64,000 bases of DNA from Sulfomarinibacter sp963733915. GTDB lineage: Bacteria > Acidobacteriota > Thermoanaerobaculia > Thermoanaerobaculales > Sulfomarinibacteraceae. The stretch covers positions 930,001 through 994,000 of the forward strand of contig CAVTEP010000006.1 in the NCBI GenBank assembly GCA_963733915.1, written 5' to 3'. The notes under the pieces are model-generated. The model ran no database searches and was not told the origin of the DNA. It saw only the letters and a list, made by a program, of their open reading frames with translations. The stretch's first letter is position 1. Each line of letters opens with the position of its first letter. The position numbers and the translations under genes are program-made. Positions 43,435 through 51,989 of the stretch are shown here, one piece after another.

Positions 43435-44631
43435 TACGAGCCGTCCGGGGTAGGCCGTGACCGCGGCATCGAGGATCGTCATGGCGCGGGTCAACGTTTC
43501 GGCGTCGTACATGAAGGCGATGCGGACCTCGTCGACGCCGAGACCGGGAGTGACGTAGAAGCCCTCGCCCGGCGCCAGACACACGGTCTCGCCGTCGAGC
43601 GTGAAGTCGCGCAAAAGGAACATCGCGAACTCCTCGCAGCTGTCGATTGGCAGACGGGTCATGGTGTAGAACGATCCCTCGGAGAGGTGCGGGCTGACGC
43701 CGTCGACGGCTCCGAGCCCGTGGAACACGGCGTCGCGCCGGCGCTCGTACTCGCCACACAGCCGTTCGGAATAGCTGCGGCCCTTTTCGAGCATCGGCAC
43801 CACCATCAACTGCTCGGCGGTCGGCGCCGACAACCGCGCCTGGCAGAAACGCAGGGCGACGTCGAGGATCTCGCGGTTGTGGCTCGCCATGCACCCGATG
43901 CGCACGCCGCAGGCGTTGAATCTCTTGGAGACGCTGTCGACGACGATGATGCGTTGCGCGAGCTCCGAAAAGCGGGTAAAGCTGCGGACCTCGCCCCCAT
44001 CGAAGACAAACTCGCGATAGACCTCGTCACAGATGACGAAAAGGTCATTCTCAACCGCCACCTGCGCCACCGCCTCCAGCTCCTCTGTGGTGTACACGGT
44101 GCCGGTCGGATTGGAGGGATTGCACACCAGGATGGCCTTCGTTTTCGGATCGATGCAGGCGCGCAGCCGATCGATCGATCCAAAGTGGTAGCCGTCCTCG
44201 ACCCGGAGAGTGATCGGCACCATGGCCACATCGGCCTGGGCGGCAAAGCTCAGATAGTTGGTGTAACAGGGCTCGAAGACCAGCACCTCACCGCCGCCGC
44301 CGGCGACGATGGCGAGCGTGAACGTGATGGCCTCGCTCGCCCCGGCGGTGACGAGGATCTGGTCAGGCGCGAAGGCTATGTCCCAGCTTTGGAAAAAAGC
44401 ACTCCACGCCTCGCGCGCCTCGGGCAATCCCTCGCTGGGCGCATACGCCAGCCTGGCCAGCGAAAGCCCGCGGAGCTCGGCGATCATCTCGGGCGGGGTC
44501 GGCATGTCGGGTTGGCCGATGTTGAGATAGATCACATTGGTGCCGCGGGCCTCGGCCGCTCGGGCGTGGGGCGCCAGCTTTCGAATCGGGGATTGCTGAA
44601 GCCTGGAAGACTTGGCTGAGAGCTTGGGCAT
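43426..44631 (-). CDS. class I/II pyridoxal-phosphate aminotransferase
   Basis: A 401-residue fold-type I aminotransferase, aspartate/alanine type. Blocks include YLNIGQPDMPTPPEM, YAPSEGLPEAREAW, CNPSNPTGTVYT and the PLP-lysine region VDSVSKRFNACGVRIGC. Amino-group donor is not predictable. The ATG at 44631 has GGGAG 6 nt upstream; upstream in-frame starts are rejected. The final residues RLVNV and the stop lie inside an AACGTT array. Confidence 0.88.
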   Translation of the reverse strand: MPKLSAKSSRLQQSPIRKLAPHARAAEARGTNVIYLNIGQPDMPTPPEMIAELRGLSLARLAYAPSEGLPEAREAWSAFFQSWDIAFAPDQILVTAGASEAITFTLAIVAGGGGEVLVFEPCYTNYLSFAAQADVAMVPITLRVEDGYHFGSIDRLRACIDPKTKAILVCNPSNPTGTVYTTEELEAVAQVAVENDLFVICDEVYREFVFDGGEVRSFTRFSELAQRIIVVDSVSKRFNACGVRIGCMASHNREILDVALRFCQARLSAPTAEQLMVVPMLEKGRSYSERLCGEYERRRDAVFHGLGAVDGVSPHLSEGSFYTMTRLPIDSCEEFAMFLLRDFTLDGETVCLAPGEGFYVTPGLGVDEVRIAFMYDAETLTRAMTILDAAVTAYPGRLVNV

Positions 44632-44709
44632 GAACATCTCCCGGAGGGCAGGGCCCTCCGTGGATTGTAGCCCAACCGCCACGCAGAAGGCGGTCGGACC
44701 CAACCACCG

Positions 44710-44855
44710 TTAGAACGTTTGCACGTTAAAGGTTCAACGTTCCCACCCGCCCCCATCAGTCGGAAACTCAGTGATTCCTCCAATCTCCGAGGCCATCGCA
44801 GACCTGGGGAGGGGGGCAGAACGTTCTAACGTTTAACGTTCGAACGTGTAACGTC
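44710..44855. repeat. AACGTT octamer inverted-repeat element
   Basis: AACGTT-type arrays at 44710-44741 and 44819-44855 flank CCCACCCGCCCCC and GGGGAGGGGGG blocks. This is the clearest example of the arm / C-block / spacer / G-block / arm design in the AACGTT class. It lies between divergent genes. Confidence 0.8.
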
Positions 44856-44959
44856 AAGGTACGACCACGACGATTGAGACCGCAAACGAATCGTGCTGAG
44901 ATGCACAAAGAATCGGTTGCCTTACAATACGAACGATTGCCGACGCCCCGGGAGACCCC

Positions 44960-46381
44960 ATGTACTCGTTCCGCAGATGGAGAGAGAAGTACGGCAAGCT
45001 CACCGTCCACTCGCTGTGGGACCTGTTCATGGTGTGGGTGGTCCTCATCAACCTGTGTCTGATCCTCTTCGACCTCAGCTACCTGTGGCTGCGGCCCACC
45101 TATTTCAAGTACGCCCCACTCGTGACCAGGATCTGGGACCCCGTGCTCGGCATCGAAGCCAACCCGCTGACCGAGGAGCTGATCGACAAGGCCGACGCGG
45201 CCGAGCGGCTGCTGGAGCTCGATCCCCACTCCGGCACTCTCGCTGCCACGGTGGTGGAGCTCCGCGCTCTGACCCTTCGCGTGTTCGTCGAAAACCCCTT
45301 TGAACGCTCGGGTCAGACCAAGGACCTCGACGCCATCGCGGCGACCATGGCGCGTGAAACCGGCCACACCACAAGCCAGCTCCGCAGCCCGAAGGTGCTG
45401 GCGGAAATCGCGGATGATTATTGGTCCGGACCGCCCGAGCTCCTTCGCCATCGCTTCGATCTCTTCAACCGCCAGATCGAGCCGAGGTTGGCGGTCAACT
45501 ACTTCCGTGGTTACAACCTCGACGGACGCCTGGTCGACCACTTCTGGAAGATCGACCTGCCGTTCCTGGCCCTGTTCTGGATCGAGTTCATGGTGCGGTG
45601 GACTCTCGCGGTGCGCCGCCGGGTGTACGCCCGCTGGTACTTCTTCCCGATCTTCTACTGGTACGACCTCTTGAGCCTGATCCCGGTCATGGCGCTGCGC
45701 CCGTTGCGCCTGTTGCGGGTGGTCTCCATATATATGCGGCTCCGCCAGTCGGACCTCTCCCGCGTCGGCAAGGGTTTACTCAGCCGCGGCGTCGCCTACA
45801 TCTCCGGCATCATCACCGAGGAGGTTTCCGACCGGGTGGCGGTGCGGATCCTCTCCGAGTTCGGCGAGGAGATCGGCGACGGCACTCACATCCGCATCGC
45901 CCGCGCCACCATCGGGCCCCGTCGCGCCGAAATTGAGCGAGTCCTGGTCGACCAGATTCGAGCCATCCTTTCCAATTCGGACACCATCGAGCGTTTCCGG
46001 CAGCTGCTCGAGCTCAACCTCTCAAACGCGGTCGAGGAGTCCGAGAGCCTGCGCTCGCTGCCGCTTCCGCACCTGGTCGTCAAACCGGTGGTCCGCGCCA
46101 TCGGTGAGGTCATCCTCGACACGACGCTTGAAACCATCACCACCACCATCGAGAGCCCGGACGGGCAGGAGGCCGTGCAGGCGGTCGCCGCCTCGATCCT
46201 CGACGAGCTCTTCTCGGGACCAGCGCTGGCCGAGATCGAATCGCTCGCCAAGGACATCAGCCTCCAGGTGATCGACCAGATGAAGGACGTGGTCATGGTC
46301 AAGAAGTGGGCCCTGCCCGATGAGCAGGTGAAAAGGCCGCCGATGCCCTGGGAGCGCGATGATTCCGATCCGGCACCCTGA
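44960..46381 (+). CDS. voltage-sensor-like membrane protein of unknown function
   Basis: A 473-residue protein. One hydrophobic helix lies at the N-terminus (MVWVVLINLCLILFDLSYLW). A cluster near residues 200-260 (LFWIEFMVRWTLAVRRRVYA, WYDLLSLIPVMALRPLRLLR) resembles S3-S4 of voltage-sensing domains, with arginines spaced RPLRLLR. No K+ or Na+ pore loop is visible. The long C-terminal part is helical and soluble. It could be a sensor, an ion transporter fragment or a scaffold; I do not recognise a named family. GGGAGA precedes the ATG. Confidence 0.7.
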   Translation: MYSFRRWREKYGKLTVHSLWDLFMVWVVLINLCLILFDLSYLWLRPTYFKYAPLVTRIWDPVLGIEANPLTEELIDKADAAERLLELDPHSGTLAATVVELRALTLRVFVENPFERSGQTKDLDAIAATMARETGHTTSQLRSPKVLAEIADDYWSGPPELLRHRFDLFNRQIEPRLAVNYFRGYNLDGRLVDHFWKIDLPFLALFWIEFMVRWTLAVRRRVYARWYFFPIFYWYDLLSLIPVMALRPLRLLRVVSIYMRLRQSDLSRVGKGLLSRGVAYISGIITEEVSDRVAVRILSEFGEEIGDGTHIRIARATIGPRRAEIERVLVDQIRAILSNSDTIERFRQLLELNLSNAVEESESLRSLPLPHLVVKPVVRAIGEVILDTTLETITTTIESPDGQEAVQAVAASILDELFSGPALAEIESLAKDISLQVIDQMKDVVMVKKWALPDEQVKRPPMPWERDDSDPAP

Positions 46382-46423
46382 ATGGGTGCCCGCTTCCGTC
46401 TCGGCGCACGACTCCAGTCGTAA

Positions 46424-46504
46424 GAACGTTTGAACGTTACTATTGGAACGTTTCCGCCCGCCCCCCATGTGAAACCGCAGATGACGCAGATTGACGCAGA
46501 TGCA
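46424..46504. repeat. AACGTT array plus CGCAGAT repeat block
   Basis: AACGTT units (46424-46453), then CCGCCCGCCCCCC, then tandem CGCAGATGA/CGCAGATTGA units (46477-46504). The latter is the complement of the CTGCGTC/ATCTGCG block at 41103-41128. Confidence 0.65.
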
Positions 46505-46515
46505 AACCGACTTGG

Positions 46516-47322
46516 TCAATCCCTCTTCGCTGCCAGGCGGTCCAACCTCAGCGTCGCGTCGGTCCCCATGAAGTGCCGTCCCGCGAGGACCACGACCAGC
46601 ATGGCGCCGAGGGCGACGGCGGCCGCGATCATGAACATGACCACGATCTGGTAGGCCACCGCCTGCAACGGCGGCGACCCGGCCAGAATCTGACCGGTCA
46701 TCATCCCCGGCAGCGACACGATGCCGGCTGCGGCCATCGAGTTGATGATCGGGATCATGCCGGTGCGCACCGCGTCCTTGAGCGGCTCGGCCAGCGCCTC
46801 GCGCCGGTTGGCGCCAAATGCGATCCGAAGCTCGACCTCCGCCGAGCGCACCACGAGGTGGTCCATGAATCGGTCGAGGCAGAGTGAGATCCCGGTGAGC
46901 GAGTTGCCGAGGATCATGCCGAGGAGCGGAATCACGTACTGTGGGTCGTACCACGGTTTCACGCCGACCACGATCTGGGTCACGACGCCGCCGACCACCA
47001 GACAGGTGGCGGCCATCGTGAGCCAGGCATCGGCGAGGATGCCGCGGTAGTGGCGGGACGCCCGGCCGATCGCCTCCCGGGCGGCAAAGACCGTCATCAG
47101 CAGCAGGAGGCCGAGTACCAGCAGCGGGTTTCGGATTGCGAAAATGCGCTCCAAGACCAAGCCGAGGAGGCCAAGTTGGACCGTCGTCCGCAGTGCGGCC
47201 ACGGCCAGCCGCCGCTCGACGCCGAGCCGGAGTGCGATCGACACCACCCCCGCCACGATGATGAGAAGCGTGGCGAGCGCCAGTTGCAGCGGTCCGAGCT
47301 CGATGAACTCGCCCATCATCAT
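46516..47322 (-). CDS. fetB: FetB-like ABC exporter permease
   Basis: A 268-residue membrane protein of the UPF0014/FetB family, with about seven helices and blocks LRTTVQLGLLGLVLERIF, PLLGMILGNSLTGISLCLDR and GIVSLPGMMTGQILAGSPPL. In E. coli FetAB exports iron under stress. It overlaps the ATPase gene by 4 nt (ATGA). Confidence 0.9.
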   Translation of the reverse strand: MMMGEFIELGPLQLALATLLIIVAGVVSIALRLGVERRLAVAALRTTVQLGLLGLVLERIFAIRNPLLVLGLLLLMTVFAAREAIGRASRHYRGILADAWLTMAATCLVVGGVVTQIVVGVKPWYDPQYVIPLLGMILGNSLTGISLCLDRFMDHLVVRSAEVELRIAFGANRREALAEPLKDAVRTGMIPIINSMAAAGIVSLPGMMTGQILAGSPPLQAVAYQIVVMFMIAAAVALGAMLVVVLAGRHFMGTDATLRLDRLAAKRD

Positions 47323-47975
47323 CCCTTCAAATGGCCGTTGGCGAGACGGAGGCGGCGATCGGCCAGGTCGTTCATCCGTGAGTCGTGCAGCACGCAGACC
47401 ACGAGTGCACCGGGTCGGCGGGCAAAGCGAAGAAGCATGGCAAAACAGGTCGCGGCAATGTCCGGATCGAGCCCCGACAACGGCTCGTCGGCGACCAGCA
47501 CCGGCGGGGCCCAGAGGAGACCGCGCACCAGCGCCAGCCGGTGGCGCTCGCCGCCGGAGAGCGTCCGAACATCCCGATCGAAGGGCAAGCGCTCGAGCCC
47601 GACCTCGGTCATCAGCCGGGCCGCTCGGACCTCCTCAAAGGGTCGGTTGCGCCCCGCGCGCTGGTTGAAGACAAAAACCAGGTTGTCGCGCACGGTGCCG
47701 GCCACCATCGGCGCGTCCTGCGCCACCAGACTGACCTGCGCCCGCCACGCCGGCAGATTGGCGCCGCGGTAGCTCGTGCCGTTCAAACGGCGGTTCGCTG
47801 CAGGGCTCCACGCAAGGCCCGTGATGTGACGCAAAAGGGTGCTCTTGCCACCACCGGAGGGCCCCTCGATGGCCACGCATTGCTGGTCCGCAAGCGAAAT
47901 CGAGACACTCTCGAAAAGAAGACGTCCTTCGCCGTCCCGCGCGCTGAAGGGTCCACATTCCAGAAAAGCTCCCAT
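47319..47975 (-). CDS. fetA: FetA-like ABC transporter ATP-binding protein
   Basis: A 218-residue ABC ATPase: Walker A EGPSGGGKSTLLRHI, Q-loop VSLVAQDAPMVAGTVRDN, signature TLSGGERHRLALVRGL and Walker B VLVADEPLSGLDP. With the adjacent FetB-like permease it forms a small exporter. An AACGTT array lies upstream, between it and dinB. Confidence 0.9.
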   Translation of the reverse strand: MGAFLECGPFSARDGEGRLLFESVSISLADQQCVAIEGPSGGGKSTLLRHITGLAWSPAANRRLNGTSYRGANLPAWRAQVSLVAQDAPMVAGTVRDNLVFVFNQRAGRNRPFEEVRAARLMTEVGLERLPFDRDVRTLSGGERHRLALVRGLLWAPPVLVADEPLSGLDPDIAATCFAMLLRFARRPGALVVCVLHDSRMNDLADRRLRLANGHLKG

Positions 47976-48011
47976 TGGTGACGACTATACTCTGCGCGTT
48001 GAATCCTTGGA

Positions 48012-48048
48012 TAACGTTCTAACGTTTGAACGTTTAACGTTGAAACGT
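48012..48048. repeat. AACGTT octamer array upstream of dinB
   Basis: AACGTT-like units at about 8-nt spacing (TAACGTTCTAACGTTTGAAC and onward). It lies between the divergent fetA and dinB genes; no clear C/G-rich core. Confidence 0.7.
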
Positions 48049-48102
48049 CGATCGACAGATCAGCGGTTTCGCGATGGAATAAACAAGGCGTAAAATAGGA
48101 TC

Positions 48103-49185
48103 ATGACAGATGAGGCGCCGCTCCGGCGCATCCTCCACTGCGACATGGATTGTTTCTTCGCCGCGGTTCACATCCGGGATGAGCCGGGGCTCGCCGGCAA
48201 GCCGGTTGTGGTCGGCGGCGATCCGTCGGGCCGCGGGGTGGTGGCGGCCGCCAACTACGAGGCGAGGAAGTTCGGCATCCACTCGGCGATGCCCGCCGCG
48301 CAGGCGCGACGCCTGTGCCCGGATACGATCTTCCTGCGACCTGATTTCGAGCGGTACAGGGAGGAATCGGCGCTCATTTTTGCAATCTACCGCGATTACA
48401 CGCCGCTCATCCAGCCGCTGTCGGTCGACGAGGCGTTTCTCGACGTCAGCGAACACCTCGGGAGTTTCGCCAGCGCAACGGCGATCGCCGAGGACATCCG
48501 ACGGCGGGTGCGGGAGGAGCGGAGACTGACGGTCTCGGTGGGTGTCGCACCCAACAAGCTGGTGGCCAAGATCGCCTCCGATTTCGACAAGCCCGACGGC
48601 CTCACCGTGGTCAAGCCGGGGCAGATCGAGTCGTTCCTCGCACCGCTGCCGGTGCGCCGCCTCTACGGCGTGGGTCCCGCCGCCGAGCGGTCCCTCAACG
48701 AGATGGGCGTGACCACGGTCGCCGAGCTGCGCGCGCTCTCGATCGACCGGCTGATGGCGCGTTTCGGCCAGTGGGGACGCGTGCTCTGGGAGCGCGCCAG
48801 CGGCCTCGACGACCGCCCCGTGCGAACCCACCGGGAGCGCAAGAGCCTGAGCACCGAGCGAACCTTTGCCGAAAACCTCAGACAGCCGGAGGAGATCGAC
48901 CGCATCCTCGACGCCATGTCCGAGGAGGTCGCACGCGGTCTCGAAAAGCGTGATCTCGCCGCGTCGACCATTACCGTCAAGGTCCGCTACCCGGACTTCG
49001 AGACACCGACCCGGTCCCACACTCTTCCCACCCCGACCGCCGACGTGACGACCATCGCCGCCGTGGTGCGCGAGCTCGTGCGCCGCACCGATGCCTCCCG
49101 GCGGTCGGTGCGCCTGCTCGGCGTCGGTGCCAGCAATCTCGTCCCCGGCGAGCTCGGGCAAAGGGCGCTCTTCGACGAGAGCTGA
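48103..49185 (+). CDS. dinB: DNA polymerase IV (Y family)
   Basis: A 360-residue translesion polymerase. The catalytic residues lie in HCDMDCFFAAVH (N-terminus) and SVDEAFLDV (residues 107-115). The HhH and little-finger regions follow (PVRRLYGVGPAAERSLNEMG; ERKSLSTERTFAENL). Length is normal. I see no obvious LexA box in the short upstream region, where an AACGTT array sits. Confidence 0.95.
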   Translation: MTDEAPLRRILHCDMDCFFAAVHIRDEPGLAGKPVVVGGDPSGRGVVAAANYEARKFGIHSAMPAAQARRLCPDTIFLRPDFERYREESALIFAIYRDYTPLIQPLSVDEAFLDVSEHLGSFASATAIAEDIRRRVREERRLTVSVGVAPNKLVAKIASDFDKPDGLTVVKPGQIESFLAPLPVRRLYGVGPAAERSLNEMGVTTVAELRALSIDRLMARFGQWGRVLWERASGLDDRPVRTHRERKSLSTERTFAENLRQPEEIDRILDAMSEEVARGLEKRDLAASTITVKVRYPDFETPTRSHTLPTPTADVTTIAAVVRELVRRTDASRRSVRLLGVGASNLVPGELGQRALFDES

Positions 49186-49226
49186 CGACGATTCCCGCGG
49201 ACTCTGGCACACTGAGCTCCATAACA

Positions 49227-49742
49227 ATGACGAAGATCTCGACACATCCAAACGCTGCCACCCGCCTCGTGCTCGGTATCCTGACCGTCCTCGCAGGGCT
49301 GTGGACGGCGGGTGTCGTCCTCGCTCCCTGGCTGGCGGCCCACGATTTCGGCCTCGGCCGTTGGCTGCGATGGCTCTATCGCCCGGGCTGCCACCAGATC
49401 GCCGACCGCTGTCTCGATTTCGGCTTCGGTCCGCTGGCGGTGTGCGCGCGTTGCGCCGGCCTCTACTTCGGCGGGACGCTCGGCCTGCTGTGGACCGCGA
49501 TTCGCAATACTTCGAATCGCCCGCCACCGCTGTGGCTCGCGGTCGCCGCCGCGCCGACGATCCTCGATTTCGCTGCCGGACAGCTGGGTCTGCCAAGTCT
49601 CGGCAACTGGGTGCGCTTCGCGCTGGCGCTGCCGTTCGGCCTGATTGCGGCTCTTTTTCTCGGCGATGCCGTGATTGATATCGCGCGACAGAACACGGAG
49701 CGCGAAAAACCTGAACATTCCGGACCGGATTCGGTAGGATAG
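49227..49742 (+). CDS. DUF2085 membrane protein
   Basis: A 171-residue protein with four hydrophobic helices. It carries the DUF2085 signature: RPGCHQIADRCLDFGFGPL then CARCAGLYFGGTLGLL, with conserved CHQ and CxRC. Function unknown; the cysteines suggest metal or heme binding. It is the first of a group of small membrane-protein genes (49.2-51.4 kb). Confidence 0.82.
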   Translation: MTKISTHPNAATRLVLGILTVLAGLWTAGVVLAPWLAAHDFGLGRWLRWLYRPGCHQIADRCLDFGFGPLAVCARCAGLYFGGTLGLLWTAIRNTSNRPPPLWLAVAAAPTILDFAAGQLGLPSLGNWVRFALALPFGLIAALFLGDAVIDIARQNTEREKPEHSGPDSVG

Positions 49743-49764
49743 TCCAACCATCAAGGAGGAGAAC

Positions 49765-50298
49765 ATGAACCAGACCCCGTCGTTGCTCAAGCCGGCGCTG
49801 ATCTCCGGCGCAGCCTTTGGAGTTGCAGGCGCGATTCCGGTCATCAACTGGATCAACTGCGCGTGCTGCGCCCTGATCATCGGTTGCGGATTCTTCGCCG
49901 CCTTTCTCTACTCCAGGGACAGCCGTGCCGCCCTGGCAGCCTTTGGTCCGGGCAACGGCGCCACCGTCGGTCTGGTCTCGGGGCTCGTTTACGGCCTCGT
50001 TTCCGGGGTTCTCGGAGGCATCATCAATCTCGCCTTTGGCGTCGGCGACTGGGAGGAAATTATCGAACAATTCCAGACCGCCGGCGCCGATGTCGACCCC
50101 GAGGTCCTCGAGCAGATCTCGAGCTTCATGGAGAGCTCCGGACCGCTGGTGGTGGTCCTGATCGGAATTTTCTTCGCGTTTCTCTTCGGCGCCATCTTTG
50201 CCACCATCGGCGGTCTCATCGGCGGCTCGGTTTTCAAGTCCGTCCCGCAGCCGCAAGCCTACGACCAGGCGCCGCCGCCACCACCACCGGTTGGTTGA
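49765..50298 (+). CDS. small membrane protein of unknown function
   Basis: A 177-residue protein with about four hydrophobic helices, a glycine-rich middle (GATVGLVSGLVYGLVSGVLG) and a proline-rich tail (QAPPPPPPVG). AGGAGG precedes the ATG. It resembles poorly characterised DUF proteins found next to YIP1-family genes. Function unknown. Confidence 0.7.
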   Translation: MNQTPSLLKPALISGAAFGVAGAIPVINWINCACCALIIGCGFFAAFLYSRDSRAALAAFGPGNGATVGLVSGLVYGLVSGVLGGIINLAFGVGDWEEIIEQFQTAGADVDPEVLEQISSFMESSGPLVVVLIGIFFAFLFGAIFATIGGLIGGSVFKSVPQPQAYDQAPPPPPPVG

Positions 50299-50312
50299 GA
50301 CGAAATGATATT

Positions 50313-50345
50313 CCGCAATTCACGATCTCAGATCGTGAATTGCGG
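50313..50345. repeat. 33-bp perfect palindrome
   Basis: CCGCAATTCACGATCT, a single C, then AGATCGTGAATTGCGG: 16-bp arms with a 1-nt centre, 14 nt after a stop codon and 11 nt before the next start. It could be a transcription end, an operator or an mRNA processing hairpin; there is no T-run. Confidence 0.8.
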
Positions 50346-50356
50346 TGGAGGACACC

Positions 50357-51034
50357 ATGGAAGCGACCTCGTCACCCCCACCACCGCCCGCCGCACCGTC
50401 GGCTCCGCCGGCGCCGATCCCCTGGGAAGATCCGGCTCGAACAAGCGTCTTCGAGCGTTTTACAGAAACGATCAAAATGCTCGCCACGAGGCCGGGCGAG
50501 GCGTATTCACGCATGCCGACAACCGGCGGAATCGGCACGCCGCTGCTGTACGCGATCGTCGTCGGCTGGATCGGGATCGGCTTTTCTGTCGTCTGGAATG
50601 TGCTTTTTCAGGGCATGTGGATCCCATTCCTTGATCAGGCGGAAGCCGGCATGATGGCGGGATTCACCGCCGCCTGGGGGATCGGGATGGCGATCGTGGC
50701 GCCGGTGCTTGTCATCATCGGCGTCTTTATCGGCGCGGCGATTCTGCACCTGATGCTGATGATCGTCGGCGGCGCCAAGGGCGGTTTCGAAGCGACCGTG
50801 CGCGTGATCTGTTACGCCCAGACGGCACAACTCGCCGCCATCGTTCCAATCTGCGGGGGCCTGGCGTCGGCCGTCTGGGTCGTCGTGCTTTACGTGATCG
50901 GTCTCGCCGCCGCGCACAAAACAACGACCGGGAAGGCGGTGCTCGCGGTCGTCCTTCCGCTCGTGCTGTGCTGCGTCTTCATGTCGATGTTGCTGTTCAT
51001 GGGCGTGCTCGCCGGGATCGCCTCTTCGCGGTGA
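50357..51034 (+). CDS. YIP1-family membrane protein
   Basis: A 225-residue protein with a proline-rich cytoplasmic N-terminus (SSPPPPPAAPSAPPAPIPWE) and five hydrophobic helices typical of the YIP1 family, starting after the TRPGEAYSRMP-type segment. Function unknown in bacteria. GGAGG lies 5 nt before the ATG. It overlaps the next gene by 4 nt (GTGA). Confidence 0.8.
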   Translation: MEATSSPPPPPAAPSAPPAPIPWEDPARTSVFERFTETIKMLATRPGEAYSRMPTTGGIGTPLLYAIVVGWIGIGFSVVWNVLFQGMWIPFLDQAEAGMMAGFTAAWGIGMAIVAPVLVIIGVFIGAAILHLMLMIVGGAKGGFEATVRVICYAQTAQLAAIVPICGGLASAVWVVVLYVIGLAAAHKTTTGKAVLAVVLPLVLCCVFMSMLLFMGVLAGIASSR

Positions 51035-51426
51035 CCCGGCCCGCCACGCGAGAAGAACGCCAACTGGCGTTCCTGTGGCTGGCGGCGGCGGCCTCGGCCG
51101 TCGCCCTGCGTCCGCTGTGGTTGGCGCTCGCTCCGCACCTGCGGACGTGCGTCTTCCGTTCGCTCACCGGATTCCCCTGTCCGACCTGCGGTACGACCCG
51201 CGCGGCCATCGCCATGCTCCACGGCGATCTGGCCACAGCCTTGGCCGCCAATCCCCTCGCCGCAGCCGCCGGTCTTCTGTTTGTGGCCGGGGCGCCATTG
51301 GCGGCCATCTGGGCGGTAGCGGGCTGGCCGGCGCCGGTCATACGGTCCCCGTTAACCGCCCGTGCGCGAATCGCGGCAGTCGTGGTGGTCGCCGTCAACT
51401 GGTTTTACCTGTTCGCCACCGCCTGA
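51031..51426 (+). CDS. DUF2752 membrane protein
   Basis: A 131-residue membrane protein with the DUF2752 motif FRSLTGFPCPTCGTTRAAIA followed by ALAANPLAAAA. GTG 51031 overlaps the YIP1 stop (GTGA), so the two are co-translated. Function unknown. Confidence 0.82.
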   Translation: MTRPATREERQLAFLWLAAAASAVALRPLWLALAPHLRTCVFRSLTGFPCPTCGTTRAAIAMLHGDLATALAANPLAAAAGLLFVAGAPLAAIWAVAGWPAPVIRSPLTARARIAAVVVVAVNWFYLFATA

Positions 51427-51504
51427 CTTTACACTCGGTCACCAAAGATCCTGATGAAATTGAGATTTCTTATCTTTTATAGACGATTTCTCATTTGAAT
51501 AGTA

Positions 51505-51533
51505 TTGACAATGTCAATTCTTGAAGATATTTT
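51505..51533 (+). promoter_or_regulatory. promoter and dyad before the first cytochrome unit
   Basis: TTGACA (51505-51510), 17-nt spacer, TATTTT (51528-51533). TTGACA-A-TGTCAA (51505-51517) is a dyad overlapping the -35. The region 51430-51600 is strikingly AT-rich against the GC-rich background. Confidence 0.65.
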
Positions 51534-51610
51534 AATTTGGTGATTCATGTTTTATGATTAATTGGTTATGTTCTTCAATGATTTGTGAAAAAAGGAACAA
51601 GGAGGTTCTC

Positions 51611-51967
51611 ATGAACGCGTCTCGTTGGATTGTCGCAACTGTCCTGATCGCCGTGTCGGTCCTGAGCCTGGCCAATCTGGCCACCGCGGCGAAGAAGCCG
51701 AAAGGGATCGATCTCTACAAAGAGTACTGCAAGCCCTGTCACGGAGCCGACTCCGCCAACGCCGAGTACACGCCAATGACCCTGATCCAGGCGCAGTGGG
51801 AACGCTTTTTCGACGACAAGTATGTCCCCTCCCACACGAGTGTCTTGGATCCCAACCACGACAGCAAGCCGGTCACCGAGGTCATCAGCGAAGAGGATCT
51901 CGAGCTGATCAAGGAGTTTGCCATCGACCACGCGGCCGACTCCGAACAACCCATGACCTGCGGCTGA
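51611..51967 (+). CDS. monoheme c-type cytochrome
   Basis: A 118-residue exported protein: signal peptide (WIVATVLIAVSVLSLANLATA), one heme site CKPCH at 40-44, and no further CxxCH. The short C-terminal part (VTEVISEEDLELIKEFAIDH) fits a class I cytochrome c helix, but a distal Met ligand is not certain. GGAGG lies 5 nt upstream. It is the first gene of the cytochrome / porin / octaheme unit, so it is a likely periplasmic electron shuttle. Confidence 0.85.
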   Translation: MNASRWIVATVLIAVSVLSLANLATAAKKPKGIDLYKEYCKPCHGADSANAEYTPMTLIQAQWERFFDDKYVPSHTSVLDPNHDSKPVTEVISEEDLELIKEFAIDHAADSEQPMTCG

Positions 51968-51989
51968 TATTTGGAGCGAAAGGAGGAAA

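Noticed and set aside
40928..48048. AACGTT arrays as CRISPR
   Set aside because: Unit length is only 8 nt, there are no spacers of constant size and no cas genes.
48034..50256. A 740-codon reverse-strand open frame opposite dinB and membrane genes
   Set aside because: It is the shadow of GC-rich genes on the other strand; its translation is low complexity, without domains, and the forward genes have clear motifs.
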